A stretch of DNA of 64,000 bases from Tricholoma matsutake (GCA_026075535.2 AP026548.1:9920001-9984000); one strand, 5' to 3'. Shown: positions 32,207 through 44,931, counted from the first letter of the stretch. Numbers and translations are program-made. The notes: generated by a model not told the origin, from the letters alone.

Positions 32207-33925
32207 TAGGGATGCCAAAGTTTGGTTCAGTTTGGTTCTTTGAGAATTTCACTGCACCTAGAACCGGACTTCAGGTTTGGTCCAGGCAATCTGCCAAACC
32301 CCGAACTGGACCATTGGTTCAGGTTCAGAAAGGGTTCGAACTTGAACCGAACTTTTTTGTGTACAAAAAATCTGTAACACTGAGACGACATGTAGAATAT
32401 AATTAGTGAGATAAGTACAGAGAACTACATTGAACAAAGTACTATCCCCACAATGTGAGGGTTGGTGAGCCAAGCCAGGATGCTCATTCCAGGATTGTGG
32501 TGTTGTGTTGCAGGGATGAGTGGGCGCTGTGGCAGGAAGGGATCAGGAGGGCTACCCATCTTTTTTGTTGTGTACCATTGTTTTGTTCTACAGCATTGAT
32601 GTTGGCTGATCCACCCTGCGAGCAGTGGCTCTCAGGCATGGTGGCATGGTGGTTGTCTCCCCCTCCCTCTCATTCCCTTGATGTGTCACTCCCTCCCATC
32701 ATCTGCACCCACAAACCACCATACGAACAGCTGCTTGTAGGCATGGTGGCGGGCACCGTGTCATTTGGCAGTGTTGTGGGCCCCTTGTCCTCATCATATG
32801 AGGTTGCTAGCACCTGTGAACCACCCCATGAGCAGTGGCTCACAGGCATGGGGGTGGGTGCTGGGTCGTCCCATCATTGTTGTGGGATGCTGAGGTTGTT
32901 TGTTGTCATCGTGGGGCTAGGGTGCTCCTTTCCATCATCGTTGTCTGTTTTGGTGGGTTAGTGTGATGTAGCACATTTACGAGAGTAGTAGGGTACTCAC
33001 CTGGCAGGTATCCCCCTCCACGGGTCTCCCGGCACCCCTCTTCCACCTCTTGTCCCCCTTTGCCACCTCCTGTCGATAACCAAAGGCTCACATCCTGTTT
33101 TGATGGGGAGGAGGGGGTTTGCGCAGTTGTAGTTAGGTATAGGTCATCTAGTGTTGACAACCGTCGTTACCAGTAGTTTAGAACCTAAAAAGAAAAGAGA
33201 TTAGTTGGTTGATCAGATGTCATGCCCCATCATCACTGGGTCGGCGTGGTCCTCTTCGACTGGCACCAGCCAATCTCATTAGTTGTGCTCATTTGTTGGT
33301 TGGTGTAGTCCCTATCGTTTCCCTGCATTCATGGCCACTGTTTAGTGGTGCTGTTAGATTCGATAACCCTTGCCATGGGTGGTAGGAGCCTTCATGGTTG
33401 GGGGTCACCTGTTGGCATACCTGCAAATATCTGTAGGTTAGAATGTTAGTAAAAGAAAAATGACATAATTTTAACTCGGGAGGCAACACCTCCCTAGCAT
33501 CCCTTTAACCTGCAGCCAGCATGGTTGATGCATACGATGTGGTGGTGAGTTGGTTGTGGTTGCTGTCAAAGCTTGTGGTTTGACTTGGATACAGGAGAGC
33601 ATGGGACAAAGTAGCAACAAACATTTACTAATGGTCACATCATCACTGGATGGGGCATCATCATTGGGATTGTAGGAGACATTGAGAAGAGGGCCTCGGA
33701 CTTCTGTGCTATGAGTAGTAGTAACATGGGAAACTTTTTCCAGAGTTTTCAGAAGTCACAACAACTAAAAAAGGTTCAGTTCGAACCAGGTTCTGCCTTG
33801 CCTGAACCCAGAACTGGACTTGTGGTCCGGTTCTGCACAACCATTGAACCTTGGACCGAACTTTGGTCCGGTTCTGAAAAGTTCAGGTTCAAACTTTGGT
33901 TCAGAACCGGACTGCAGCATCCCTA
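32207..33925. mobile_element. hAT-type composite element in copia-B
   Basis: A 1719-bp element with ends TAGGGATGC/GCATCCCTA, close to the classic Ac-type hAT terminus, and a perfect 8-bp duplication TTGCAACT (32199-32206 and 33926-33933). About 180 bp at each end is built from GGTTC/GAACC subterminal repeats in inverted orientation. The central 1.3 kb has three palindromic modules (32610, 32712, 32816) and intron-like minus-strand sequence near 33180-33215. There is no transposase, so it must have been mobilised in trans. Confidence 0.88.
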
Positions 33926-33933
33926 TTGCAACT

Positions 33934-35050
33934 GGAGCCAGGATTGCCGAAGAGACTTGAGCCAATGTCTAGTGACTCAGGGTGTATGAACCATATCACA
34001 CCGTATTGTGATGCCATGCAGAACTTCGTTCAGATACCCCCCAAGCCATTCCGTGCTGCCAACAAGCAGAGTTTCGAAGTCACAGGGAAGGGCGAGATGG
34101 TAGTTGACGTCTCAGATGGAGCCGATATCTTGCAGCTAAAGATCACAGAGGTACTCTATTCCCCAGAGGTTGGCTACACTCTGGTGTCTGTTGGGTGGCT
34201 GAGTGACTGTGGCTTCACTGTCACATTCAGTGGTGGGAAGTGCAAGATCACCGCACCTGATGGAGTGCAAGTGGGAGAGTTCCCGAAAGTTGGGTGGCTG
34301 TACCATGTAATGCATGAGGCAGAGTCAGCAAAGGCAGCCCTGGAAATGCTCACCTTGGAACAATTCCACCGGCACATGGGTCATATTTCCCCTGACATGG
34401 TCAAGCGGCTGATCCAGAATGGTTTTGTGACAGGTGTGAGGCTTGAGTTAAGTGCAGAAGGTACTCCATTCTTCTGTGAGTCATGTGTGTATACCAAAGC
34501 AACATGAAAGCCTGTTGCAAAGAAACAGCAGGGCGAGCGCACCACCAAGGTTGGTGAAATCATTCATAGTGACCTATGGGGACCAGCACCAGTCGAGATG
34601 AAGGGTGGAAGGTGGTACTATGTTACATACTCTGATGACCACACAAGCTTTACAAAGCTTGATCTCCTCCAGAAGAAAAGCGAGCAGCCCATCACCTACA
34701 AGAAATTGGATGCATGGTATGAGACCCAGCTCGACGCATGCATCAAAGTCCTGCATTCAGATCCAGGTGGTGAGTACAAAGACAAAGAGTTTATTGCATA
34801 CTTGAAGTCCTGGGGCACTGAGCAGAGGTTCACCATCCATGACACCCCAGAGCAGAATGGCATTGTGGAGCATTGAAACTGGACAATTCTTGAGTGCATC
34901 TGAGCTTTACTCCACGCAAGCGGTCTCCCTAGGAATCTGTGGGGAGAAGCAGCCCACCACATTGTTTGGCTGATGAACAGGACATCGATGGAAGCCATTG
35001 AGGGTATGACACCCTATGAGGCTCTCTTTGGCAAGAAACCTGACTTGAGG
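33934..35050 (+). pseudogene. Copia-B protease and integrase
   Basis: The protease motif DSGCMNHITPY is near 33976. The gag-pre-integrase zinc finger (HRHMGHIS...CESC) follows, then the integrase core: IHSDLWGPAPV (first D), VLHSDPGGEY (second D, with Pro where Arg is usual) and DTPEQNGIVEH (E). Stops occur at 34505-34507 and at about 34874, and a frameshift near 34900. Later blocks LPRNLWGEAAHHIVWLMNR and TPYEALFGKKPDL are readable. Confidence 0.88.
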
Positions 35051-35597
35051 AATGTTTGTGAGTGGGGAGAGAAGTTTTGGGTTCATCTTGAGGGAGTTGG
35101 GTGGTCGGGTACGAGAGGGACATTGGGTGGGAGTTGATGAGAACAGTAACGGGTATCACATTTATTGGCCAGACAAACAAACAGTAGGAATCAAACAGAA
35201 TGTCTACTTTAACCCTAACTGCTTGCCAACCTCTCCTCTCAAGGGGGAGAATGTAGAGTTTGATGAGATGAAGGTTGACGAAGCTGTGGGCAGCAACCCT
35301 GCTGCCACAACATCAACTACACCCCCTATTGAAGAACCTCCTGATGAAACCAATGAAGACAACACACAGCCTGAAACACCACCTATCACCGAGCCAGAAC
35401 CTGCCCAACAAACCCAAAAACCCAGTGCAAGAGTCCACGCGATCCTTGAGGGACATGGCATGACATCTGCATGTCCATCTGACCCAGTCCTAGCCACTGG
35501 AGTGCAGCCACCCACTGTTGACGAAGAAAATGAAGATGAGATGCCGAATCTTGTGGAAGGTGAGGGGGAGGACAATGATGATGACTTGGATGAGTAA
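35051..35597 (+). pseudogene. Copia-B pol linker
   Basis: An open frame of 181 residues. It begins with a YHIYWPDKQTVGIKQNVYF-type block at the end of integrase and continues as a Pro/Glu/Thr-rich acidic linker. This is the normal low-complexity bridge between copia integrase and RT. Confidence 0.7.
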
Positions 35598-35639
35598 GTA
35601 TCTGTTGGTGGTGGAAGTTAGTGAAGTTGAGGCTTTGGA

Positions 35640-36450
35640 TCCCTGAAATCTAGCAGAGGCAAAGCGATGGCCTGACTGGCTGCAGTGGGAGGAAGGCATT
35701 CATGAAGAACTCACTACACTTGAGAAGACTGGGACATGGGAGCTCATTGATGCCCCAGCCAGTGTCAATGTCGTGGGCTTGAAGTGGGTGTTCCATGCAA
35801 AGAAAGATGCAGCAGGTCATGTAGCATGCCACAAAGCACAACTTGTTGCTCAAGGCTTCTCTCAGGTCCCTGATGTTGACTATTTTGACACCTTCACCCC
35901 CATCACCCAGGTTGCATCAATACGAGCTGTACTTGCTGTTGCCACTGCTGAGGATCTCAAGCTCCATCAGATCAATGTCAAGAGTGCATATCTCAATGGA
36001 GAGCTCACCAACCGTGAAGTCATTTACATGGCCCAGCCCCCTGGTTACCATGCACCAAACTCGAAGGGTGAAGTTGGCCGACTTTGAAAGACACTCTACA
36101 GTCTCAAGCAGTATGGATGCCAGTGGTACCAGAAGCTCGTCGACATCTTGTCCAAACTTGGGTTCTCCAGGTGTGAGGTCGACCAGGCCATCTTTTTCTG
36201 GTGAAACAAGAGCTCGTTGATGATTATCCTGGTGCACACTGATGACTGTACCATTCCCGCTTCGACTGTCACTCTTGTTATCAACTTCAAAAGGGAAATC
36301 TCCAAGCATGTCAAGATAACTGATCTGGGTGAATTACATTGGCTGTTAGGGATCGAAACAAAAGGGACAGGGAATGATGCACCATCCACCTCACCCAGAA
36401 GTCCTACATTGAATCCATCCTTTGCAGGTACCATTTTGAAGACCTGAAGC
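35640..36450 (+). pseudogene. Copia-B reverse transcriptase
   Basis: Contains WEEGIHEELTTLEKTGTWELI, VGLKWVFHAKKDAAG, VDYFDTFTPITQVASIRAVLA, LHQINVKSAYLNGEL and, after a stop near 36087, LYSLKQYGCQWYQKL. The catalytic block reads LVHTDDCTI where copia usually has YVDD. Another stop is near 36204. Copies RNA to DNA in functional elements; this one cannot. Confidence 0.88.
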
Positions 36451-37200
36451 CTGTATCATCACCCATGGAGCCCCACATCTGGCTCACAACAGCTCAATTG
36501 CCCCAAACTGCAGAGGAATTTGCCCAAATGCGAGATGTTCCCTTACCACAAAGCTGTGGGATCATTGATGTATGCAGCACTCAGCACTCGACCCAATATT
36601 GCCTTTGCTGTGCAAACTGTCTCACGGTTCTTGTCAAAACCCGGAATCGCCCACTGGGAAGCTGTTAAGTGCATTTTTCACTATCTCAAGGGGACAAAGA
36701 ACTTTTGGCTCACCTTTGGTCATGAGAAGACCAACTGGAAGGATTCTATGGATGCCGATGGCAGCATGGCTGAGGACTGGTGAGCCATCACTGAGTATGC
36801 ATTGATCATCAATGGCAGTGCTGTCTCTTGGTGCACAAAATGCCAGGAAATTGTGTCGTTGTCCACCACTGAAAGTGAGTATATCACTATTACTCATGTG
36901 GCTAAAGAAATCCTTTGGATCTGGTCACTCTTCAAACAAATCCTTGGCATCAAACTCAGCCCCACCGCACTCCTGTCTGACAATCTATCTGCCATCGCAC
37001 TCACTCAAGACCACCAATACCATGCCAGAACAAAACACATCGATGTTCAATACCACTTCATCCACTGGATCGTTGAAGATGGTCAAATCAAGCTCATCTA
37101 TTGCCCAACTGAAGATATGATGGCCAACGCACTTACCAAAGCCCTCCCATTGCCCAAAGCAAAACATTTCACATCGCAATTTGGTTTCATGCCACCTTGA
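36451..37200 (+). pseudogene. Copia-B RNase H region
   Basis: RT thumb (YHKAVGSLMYAALSTRPNIAFA, FHYLKGTKNFWLTFG), then RNase H: WCTKCQEIVSLSTTESEY, LSDNLSAIALTQDHQYHARTKHIDVQYHFI and MMANALTKALPLPK, ending at 37200. A TGA near 36781 breaks the frame between the two parts. Confidence 0.88.
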
Positions 37201-37207
37201 GGGGGAG

Positions 37208-37501
37208 TGTTGGAAAACAAGATGACATCGGCCTTCCTGCAATGTAACTGAAGGCTTATTACTTAGTTCTTGATACTCCTGTGTGCGTTTTACCTGTTTC
37301 CTTCACCCCAAAGTTCTCTATCTGCCCATTCTTGAGGTTTCTTGACATTATTACGTGTATACTGTCATTTGTACTTATATGCTGCACCCCTGTTTGTGCA
37401 CCTCAGTTGTTTGCCTACACAACACTGAGGTATAGTCCCCATTCTTGATTTTGTAGTGTTCCATACTCACTATGTATATAGCTGTTGTTGCTATTCTTAC
37501 A
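37208..37501 (+). repeat. Copia-B 3' LTR
   Basis: 294 bp, TGTTGGAAAACAAGATG to TTCTTACA, followed by the duplication CCAGC. Confidence 0.93.
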
Positions 37502-37506
37502 CCAGC

Positions 37507-40090
37507 CTGTCACATGCAAGTCAATGAGTGGACAAGCTGTTTCATGACCTGTGTGACCAACTCCCTCAGTCATCACACCTCCTATACACCTTCAGTGTCT
37601 GCTACATTGTGCACTGAAGGCTCTTCTGTAACTTTCCCATTCTTCCTCTCTTATCAGCTGGGTATCTACACTTGATTTACTAGTGGTACACCAGTGCACC
37701 TATTACTTATTTGGTAATCTTGCAAAGGTGAGACAACCCCAATCAGATATTTTTGTTTGGCCTTGGTGAGCTCGCGAGGCAAACAGATCATGTGTCAGAC
37801 TACCACAACTGCAAACCATAACAAGAAACCTAAATGTAGAAAACAAATAACATGGGGCAGCATCATGCAACTTGCAAACCCAAATTCCAACAATTTAAAT
37901 ACTTTGTAAGAATTGATAAGGTTTGGTGGTATTTCCAGTACAATGATGCCAATGCATTATTATAATATACTAGGGAAGGTCAGGAACAACACTGAGTGTG
38001 GGCTGGAGGCTGAATCTGCTGCATTGGGTGGGGAAACCAAGAGACAGAACATGTTTTGGAGCCCAATTTGCAGCTCTATAGCACCCTAAACATGACCTGA
38101 CCTTTCAAAACTTCAATGTCAAAATTCTTTTTAGCGGGTCCTCTGGACCCCCCCACCTGATGTGTGGGATTTGGGTGTTGACACCCCCTTGCGATATAGG
38201 CAAAGGGGCAGCTCCGAGCTGGCCGGGCTGGGTGGACACTACCAAATTTGGCAATGGATTGAGTTTGACCTTGCTGCTTGTTGTTGTTCCGAGTTTTCTC
38301 AATTTATTGAGACGAGGTATTCAATCTGAGCTCGCTGGATCTCATCCGATCTATTCATGCGGTGTTTGCTGAAGAAATCTATTTTTATTTTTGTCCAATC
38401 AGTTTACCAAAGCTCTTTTTGTGTCCACTTGGCTCGTCAACACAGATCATGCACCAACCACCCATCCAACATGGTAGTCGAGGCTGATGTGACGTACTTT
38501 TTTTGTTGGCTTGTGACTCTTTTATTACATGTGTCTTTATTTGGGTTGCACCTACTATTGGAGCACAGATCTCAGGCTGTTGTGACACAACCTCCTTTTC
38601 TTGGTCTCATTGCTTGCTCTCATCGATTGTCATGACCAATTACAATCCAGTGGTTTTTTTTTACCCCAAACTTTTCCTTGTGTGTGTTTAACTTTCGGTA
38701 GCTCACCAGGGTGAGGAGGTAGTGCCCATGTTTGTTGCAGAACAAGATGCTCTGAAACAGCAGTCAGTCTGTGGGGTGTGCAGCATGTGGTCACTGGGAT
38801 CCAAGCAAGTTGGAGAGAAGGTGACAGACCTGGCAGACACTCAATTGCTGTCAATTTTGGAGCAAACTGTTTTGAGGAGAACACCAATGACACAGGGCAT
38901 AGTGTTATATGACACCTGAAATGGAGGATCAATTTATTTTATGTGCAGGTTTTGTGCAGCTGATCTTTGCAGTGTCATGCAAAAACTTGCACTACTATCA
39001 TGTGTAGTGGCATTCAAAATGGTAGAGAGTTTGAAAACCACACTTTTTGAACAATCTCCCTGGCTTTTGCTTTTGGAGTTTTTGCAGAGCACAGGATACA
39101 CTTTATGTGAATCCAAATATAAACTCATTTGAAGGATGGGTGTTGTGGAAGCAAAGAGAGACATTGAATTAACAGATCAAAATGACCACTCTTGACATTA
39201 TTCAGTTCTCTAGAAGGTAGAAGTAACTCAAAAATCCTGGGAAGCTCATGGCCCATTGTAGGTATCTAATAGATCATATCCCAAGAATACTAGGGTTTTA
39301 TAACATATAGGAGGCATTTGATGGAAGATGCAAAATGTGTGACAAAATGTGACATTTTGAATCATTTGACAGCATTCAACTCCGTGTATGTTTGTGTGAC
39401 TGGTGTTATGAAAAGCTGTGAAACTCTCAGTTTTTGGCACTTGTTGACTCAGCTTCTTTCTACTAGCACTACCACTTGATATTCCCTTTATTTTATGTTG
39501 TATATCAATTAAATATATGTTAGTCAATCTGTACTTAAATTCCAAAGCAGAACTGTATTCTCCTTGTAGATTCTGAGGCAGTTTACAAAAGGTTTTGAAA
39601 CTCTTGACCCTTGTTAGTATCTACAAAATGGATTGTGGGCATTGTTCTGTTGGAGTTAATGGGGCTCACATCTAGAGCAGTTGTTGGTTACTAGGCGATT
39701 TTATATTGTGCATGGTTCTGTGGGAGGGGGTGATCTGTGGTTCTCTTCCCATGCTGAACCTTTCTCACCACCCAATCTTGGCTATGACGATCAGGACCTC
39801 CCTCTTCCTGTCAGATTGCAACACAGTGTTCTCTGCATCAAATTGCAGAGACACCCTGACCCATGAGTTTTGGTGTGCATTACTGCTGCTGGCCAAGTGG
39901 CAGATTGTCTATCTACCTGTATATATATGTTCTGTCAGATAAAGGGAGAGAGTAACAAAGGAAACTAAGATGTTTGTTCATGCACATCAAAGGGATGCAC
40001 TAAAGATATCAAGCATGTCAATTCTGAGCAAATAGCACAGATTCCATTACAAACTGACTAGGATTCTGCATGGAATCCAACCTTATATTG
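37507..40090. other. AT-rich relict DNA, no recognised gene
   Basis: No recognised domain in six frames. Two plus-strand frames at 38722-38919 and 38941-39132 are close in register and could be exons of a decayed gene, but I do not recognise the product. No element ends or target duplications were identified. Confidence 0.35.
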
Positions 40091-40097
40091 CACAAGT

Positions 40098-40262
40098 AAA
40101 ATCCAGTCCAGTTCAGTCTTTTGACCTACAAATGAACAGACCGCAACCTGAACTGGTCCAGAACTGACAGGGATGGTGGGAGGACTGAACTGGACCACCT
40201 AGGACTGGTCCTTTCTGGCTAATCAACTGCAAAAGACCAGTTCAGACCAGTTCAGACTGATG
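40098..40262. repeat. Arm of a GACTGGTCC-type hAT-like element
   Basis: Dense CCAGTCCAGTTCAG / GACCAGTTCAGACC repeats. The opening block resembles 4885-4905 in the hAT-like element at 4866-5393. Terminal inverted repeats are lost. It may be the left arm of a larger relic that extends into the G/T-rich tract at 40820-41560. Confidence 0.5.
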
Positions 40263-40819
40263 GCTTGTTGTGAGATTTATTGTTGTAATATATGCATGTA
40301 TATATCAGCGACAATTGCTTGGAATGTTACAAAAATTACATATGCCAATAGACCTTGTGAATCCCTGTCTTCTGGTCCAACCTTTAAGAGACTCCATGGA
40401 GATTTGATTTGGCTATCACTGTGGACCCCCCAATGCCAGAAATTTACACCCCAATTCCCCCCTCTTATATATGTAAATTCATATGATTATTAGTGTCTAC
40501 AAGTACTGAATACAATACTGGGAGGGAATACATACAATTCATAGAGGGAATAAATTTCATCCCAGAGTGGTATACTTATCAGCTGGTAATTGTATGATGC
40601 AATGGTATCATTTTCGTTTTTTAAAGGTACAAACCGAAGTGATAAAATTCATGTCAAAAATGGCATGTTTCATATCCTGTCATTTTTACCATGTTGTAGA
40701 CAATTCATCCACTACAGGTGGACTTTCAATACTCAATAAATAGTTTAAAGGGTTGAATTTCCATTAACCAAAAATTATTCATTATTTGATATATAAAATA
40801 CAAAATAAGATAAAGTAGC

Positions 40820-41560
40820 TTCCACCATGTGAGGACACCCCTCCTTGTTGTGTTGCATTGTACCTTGTGTTGTCCATTGGCTCCTCATTGTTTCAGCCAT
40901 TCCTTTCTCTGCCATGTACTTATGTCAGCCTCTCCCTTTACCTGTCCCTGTCCCCTCACAAGGTCTTTGGCTTGTGTGTCCTTGTCCACCTTGTCCCTAT
41001 AAATTAGATTGTTAGTTTGAAAACTAAAACAGATTGAAAAAGAAAACAAAAATTTACTGATTCAGCCAGGAGGCACATTGCTTCCCAGCCCATCATTGTT
41101 AGTGTCCCACTTGTGTTCAGTGGCGTTGCTGTTGGTGCTGTTGCCAGTGCTGGTGTCCTCTTCACATCCATCCTCTTGCACTGGTGGTGTCCGGCCCATA
41201 CTCGTTGTGGTCACTATTGCTCAGTGGTGGTGGTGGTGTCATTGGTGGGTTTGTTGGTGGTGATGGTGCCATTGGCCTCGTCTATACTGTAGATGTAATC
41301 TGTAAAATGGTTGCTAGAAAAAGAAAAGAAACAAAAAAAGAAATGAGGGGCTCCAGAGCTCCTCATTGTCACTCACATCCCACCCACTGTACACCTGTGC
41401 TGTTGGCCTTCTTGTCACCACCACCATTGGTGGTCAGTTGTGGTGGCAGCGGTGGTATGTGGGGTTGGCCCCATTGGTGTAAAATTGATGTTAATAAAAT
41501 AAAAATGAAGAAAAAATGAGAAAATAAAGGAGAGGGCACTCAGGCAAGTGCTTTGACAGG
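40820..41560. repeat. G/T-rich cargo-like tract with intron-like blocks
   Basis: A GGTGGTGGTG-rich tract punctuated by A-rich blocks near 40998-41060, 41300-41345 and 41475-41530. On the minus strand these read as T-rich intron-like sequence (for example GTAAATTTTTG...CTGTTTTAG). The composition and spacing resemble the centres of the elements at 32207-33925 and 51053-53203. No protein is predicted with confidence. Confidence 0.4.
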
Positions 41561-42496
41561 TGAAAATAGGATCATGAAACGAGACCACATAGAATGAAGG
41601 TATCTGCCAGTGGCTGCCGACAAGCCTTTGCCACAGCCTGTATACCATTTCTTGGAAGTAGCAAAACATTCATAGTATCTAACAGATCAAACATATGGAT
41701 AGAACATGTCACGAAGCGAAGCCGATCGGAAACATTGTGGACCTGTCAAATTAATGATCAGGGGGAATATAACACAAGAAGTAGAAGTCCCATCAATCCT
41801 GCATCAATCCACAATGAATCATGGTTCGAAAACAGATCTGAATGTGAGATGAAAAGTTATAATTACTCTAACAGCAGGCAGAAAAATGGTGGGATGATGA
41901 CTAACAGGCTGCTGGTTGTCATATGGGGTGTCTACCTGAGCATGCAATTACAGTTGTTTTGATATATCAATCTGTACTGTAATGACAGTCGTGCATGTAC
42001 CACGCTATAGACGGTAAGTACAGTTAGTTATATATCATCCTGCCAGGTTCTAGTGCAACAAAGAGTATGGTGATCCCTCTTTTAGGTATAGCCTTCATTC
42101 CCATTTATTGAGGGACTGGTGAGCCTCGACACACTACCTTCTGTATGGTAAAGTCTTCATTCCCAATTTCCCATCTGTGACTAAGGGTGGCCTGGGCCTC
42201 AACACATGACAGGTAAGTTCTGGATAAGCATGAGCCGCACTGTTTGAATACAGTCCCAGAAGACAACAAGGTTTCACAATTGTTGGGGGTGGAAGAGCTG
42301 TATCCAATGTACTCGCATCGGATGCAATGGGCAGTGTTGGGGCAGTGCTCCTTACCTTATTCAGATTCAAATTTAAGATTTAGAAATCATCTTGAATACA
42401 GCAACTTGACATTTTTCTCACTGGCATCTTGGCCATTGACCTTTGATGTGACTGATTTGAAGTTAGATATTCAAGTTACGGCTATGGAAAGTCATC
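41561..42496. other. Intergenic, no gene seen
   Basis: No supported coding region. At 42484-42514 there is a palindrome with arms ATGGAAAGTCA/TGACTTTCCAT that overlaps the left end of the next TIR element. Confidence 0.35.
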
Positions 42497-43404
42497 CACT
42501 GGGTGACTTTCCATAAGATTTCAGAATAAAATATTTGGCAGATCTCAATTGCCGATCCACTGATAGCAAATTTAATCTGATAATCTATTGTTTTGATTAA
42601 ACCACAAGGCAGTCTGATTTAAATATATTAAGATGCTGAATATTGCCACTTAGCCTATGGATGACATTGAGCAACTCATTCTCCAGCAGATGGAGGAAGA
42701 AGAAGAGGAGCAGGATCAGGAGGCAGTTGATCATGCAGTTTCTGCGATTGCACTTGCGCTTGTTGGAGTGGAGCATGCCCACCAACTTCGAATCCAACAG
42801 TGCCAACCAAGCCATCTTTACTTATGCCATGGCCAACTACTCCCAAACCCCCACATTGGTACTCCCTGGCAGGAAGCACATCCTAGTGGATTTTAGGATA
42901 AGGGTAACAGTTGCTGGCCTTCACATCTTGCATATTTGGTAAAACCTAGGTGCAGGTAGCATACTACAACTCAGTGAGGTCCCTACATGTGATCGTATGG
43001 CACAGGTACAGTGAAAAAGAAAAAATTCCTGAGTGGTGCTGCTAGCCATAATTCACCTAATTCAGGTGAACATTAGCAGTGGAAATCAATAAAGATGGTC
43101 ACAGGAACAAGACAGGCTTACATTCCAGGAGACTGCACTTCAGGCTGCAAGTTCAACGTTACAGATGGTGTTGAAGGGTGGCTTGTGCTTGGTCGTGTTG
43201 TGCCAAGTTGTGTTTATTCATACTGAAAAAAGTCTATTCGAGGGGGGGGGTACCCTATCAACAAATTAAGGTTTATTCGAGGGTCTAAGCAAGATCCATG
43301 TTCATCGATCCAGCTGATGGGAGTTGGCACCTTGGCATTAAGGATATTGTTCCTCGAATTTATTCTATTAACCTGAATAAAGGCTTATGGAAAGTCACCC
43401 ACTG
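42497..43404. mobile_element. Possible 0.9-kb hAT-like TIR element
   Basis: The ends CACTGGGTGACTTTCCATAA (42497-42516) and CAGTGGGTGACTTTCCATAA (complement of the right end at 43404) are inverted and match except at one site. CAGTG starts are typical of hAT. The flanking 8 bp do not match, so insertion boundaries are unproven. The interior has no transposase. A short acidic frame at 42657-42896 is unsupported. Confidence 0.5.
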
Positions 43405-43881
43405 TCGTAACAACAATGAAGTCTTTTAGAATGAGTGACACTTAAGTGAAAAGTGGCTGAGTGAGGATGGTTTGAGAGTACTTAGGCTCGGAAGACAGGC
43501 ATGGACATTGCCGATGAATCTCCCTGTCATCGGTTTCAAATTGCTGTCATGTTTTTCTCAAGTTTTTCTTGTTCACAAAATGATTTTTGGTATGTCCATG
43601 ATTCATTTGGCAGTTTTTCTGCTATATATAGCCAATTGCTGGAACATTACTGCAGGTTCTGACAGTTATGCACATTGAAATTGTGGCTAGGGGGGTGCAC
43701 TGTATGGTTACGGTTACAGCCTTAATATATATGGTGGCAAAAAGTTTCAGTTTAGACCATATCTGTACCGTATCCTCAACTTCTCTCAGTTGTATGGTAT
43801 GGATAGGTGGGGAAAACAGCTGTCGCAAACAAAGTTACAGTATATTTAGGTGCATAAAAATCAACAAAACAGGTATATTCC
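43405..43881. other. Intergenic / 3' flank of hAT pseudogene
   Basis: No gene seen. It lies directly downstream of the stop codon of the minus-strand hAT transposase. Confidence 0.35.
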
Positions 43882-44044
43882 TTAATCCTCATCTCCCAGA
43901 AGTTCCTCCACTGCATTGCGCGTCATACAAAGCTGATGTTTCACCAACATCAAAGTATGAATGGTTTCTGCCTTGAGGCTAGACCGCCGCATTGACACTG
44001 TATCTCTGGCACTAGAAAAGATTCGCTTGACAGCTACAGCTGAG
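43882..44044 (-). pseudogene. hAT transposase, last exon (C-terminal dimerisation domain)
   Basis: The minus strand reads AVAVKRIFSSARDTVSMRR, then SSLKAETIHTLMLVKHQL and ends VEELLGDED with TAA at 43882-43884. This is the conserved hAT C-terminal dimerisation region (SSVA.ER.FS...). The preceding residues PGS and the splice acceptor are found at 50278-50286, on the other side of gypsy-A copy 3. The exon was therefore split by that insertion, whose duplication is CTGAG. Confidence 0.85.
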
Positions 44045-44444
44045 TGTTAGGAAACCATCCCATTACCTAATAAAATTTCATTTTATTTATTATGCCGAAT
44101 TACGCTACATGACACCAAATGACGCTACACTTTGATAGCGTGGGAATTTTATTTGACATGCATCAAGATGTACGTGCATGTACGCACGCATCAGTAACAA
44201 CAATGTACAATATATGTAACATAGTATATAAACCCTAAATATACACCTAGGGGACCCCAGTTGTGTTCTCTTAGGTATTCCACCTATGTTTTCGGTGTGA
44301 AAGGCCTATCTCAACAAACTCACCTATTAATAACCCCTTCCATCAAAACCATCAATCCCCCCATCATGAGCGTGGATCCCGCCCCCTTCTTGTAGAGAGA
44401 ACCCGCACGGTCTTAGCTAGCAGATAGTGGGTGTTGCCCTAACA
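44045..44444 (+). repeat. Gypsy-A copy 3 5' LTR
   Basis: 400 bp, TGTTAGGAAACC to CCCTAACA, with a conserved TATATAAACCC box near 44225. Confidence 0.95.
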
Positions 44445-44931
44445 GAAGAACACAACTTCCCATATCAGTGTGCCTTCTCTTACTTGCGCATACGTCATTG
44501 TTTCACCACACCACATCCAATTACTGATCCTTTCAGCACGAGCTGGAAGTACTTGTATATATGTAATCTACCTTTTCTTTCGTAAGCCAACGCCAGGCTT
44601 CGCCTTACATTGCGACCGCCAGTGATCGAGAGGCAGCACTCATCATTAGGACAGCTGCAACCAGACAACCGATTGGATCTGCTTTAGTTACGATTTACAT
44701 TACTCTATTCGGATGACTATTTTAGTTACAAGCTGAATTCAGTGATATCTCCGAGATCAGGCACTGTTGGAAGGGTTATTGATCTGAAGTGTCAAAATAG
44801 GCGGCCGACGAATGACAAACCATTGACGAACCTCGATGAACCTTATCACGTGACCCGTGGACGTTTGGAGAGGTCTCGAAGAAAAAATTTTGAATTTGTC
44901 GAAGAAGTGATTCATCACAGATTCTACAATT

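Larger units (their letters stand above)
29180..37501 (+). mobile_element. Ty1/copia-B with two nested DNA elements
   Basis: A full-length but decayed copia element. The LTRs start TGTTGGAAAACAAGA, the 3' LTR ends TTCTTACA, and a 5-bp duplication CCAGC flanks it (29175-29179 and 37502-37506). Gene order is gag, protease, integrase, RT, RNase H, as in copia. Two DNA-type elements sit in the gag region (30086-31581 and 32207-33925). A polypurine tract TTGAGGGGGAG precedes the 3' LTR. Stops interrupt integrase, RT and RNase H. Confidence 0.93.

Noticed and set aside
32455..32961. 168-residue protein with PPCEQ/PPYEQ/PPHEQ repeats
   Set aside because: The frame lies inside a non-autonomous hAT-type element and derives from the palindromic module. 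There is no start context or homologue I can name. Kept as a repeat finding, not a gene.
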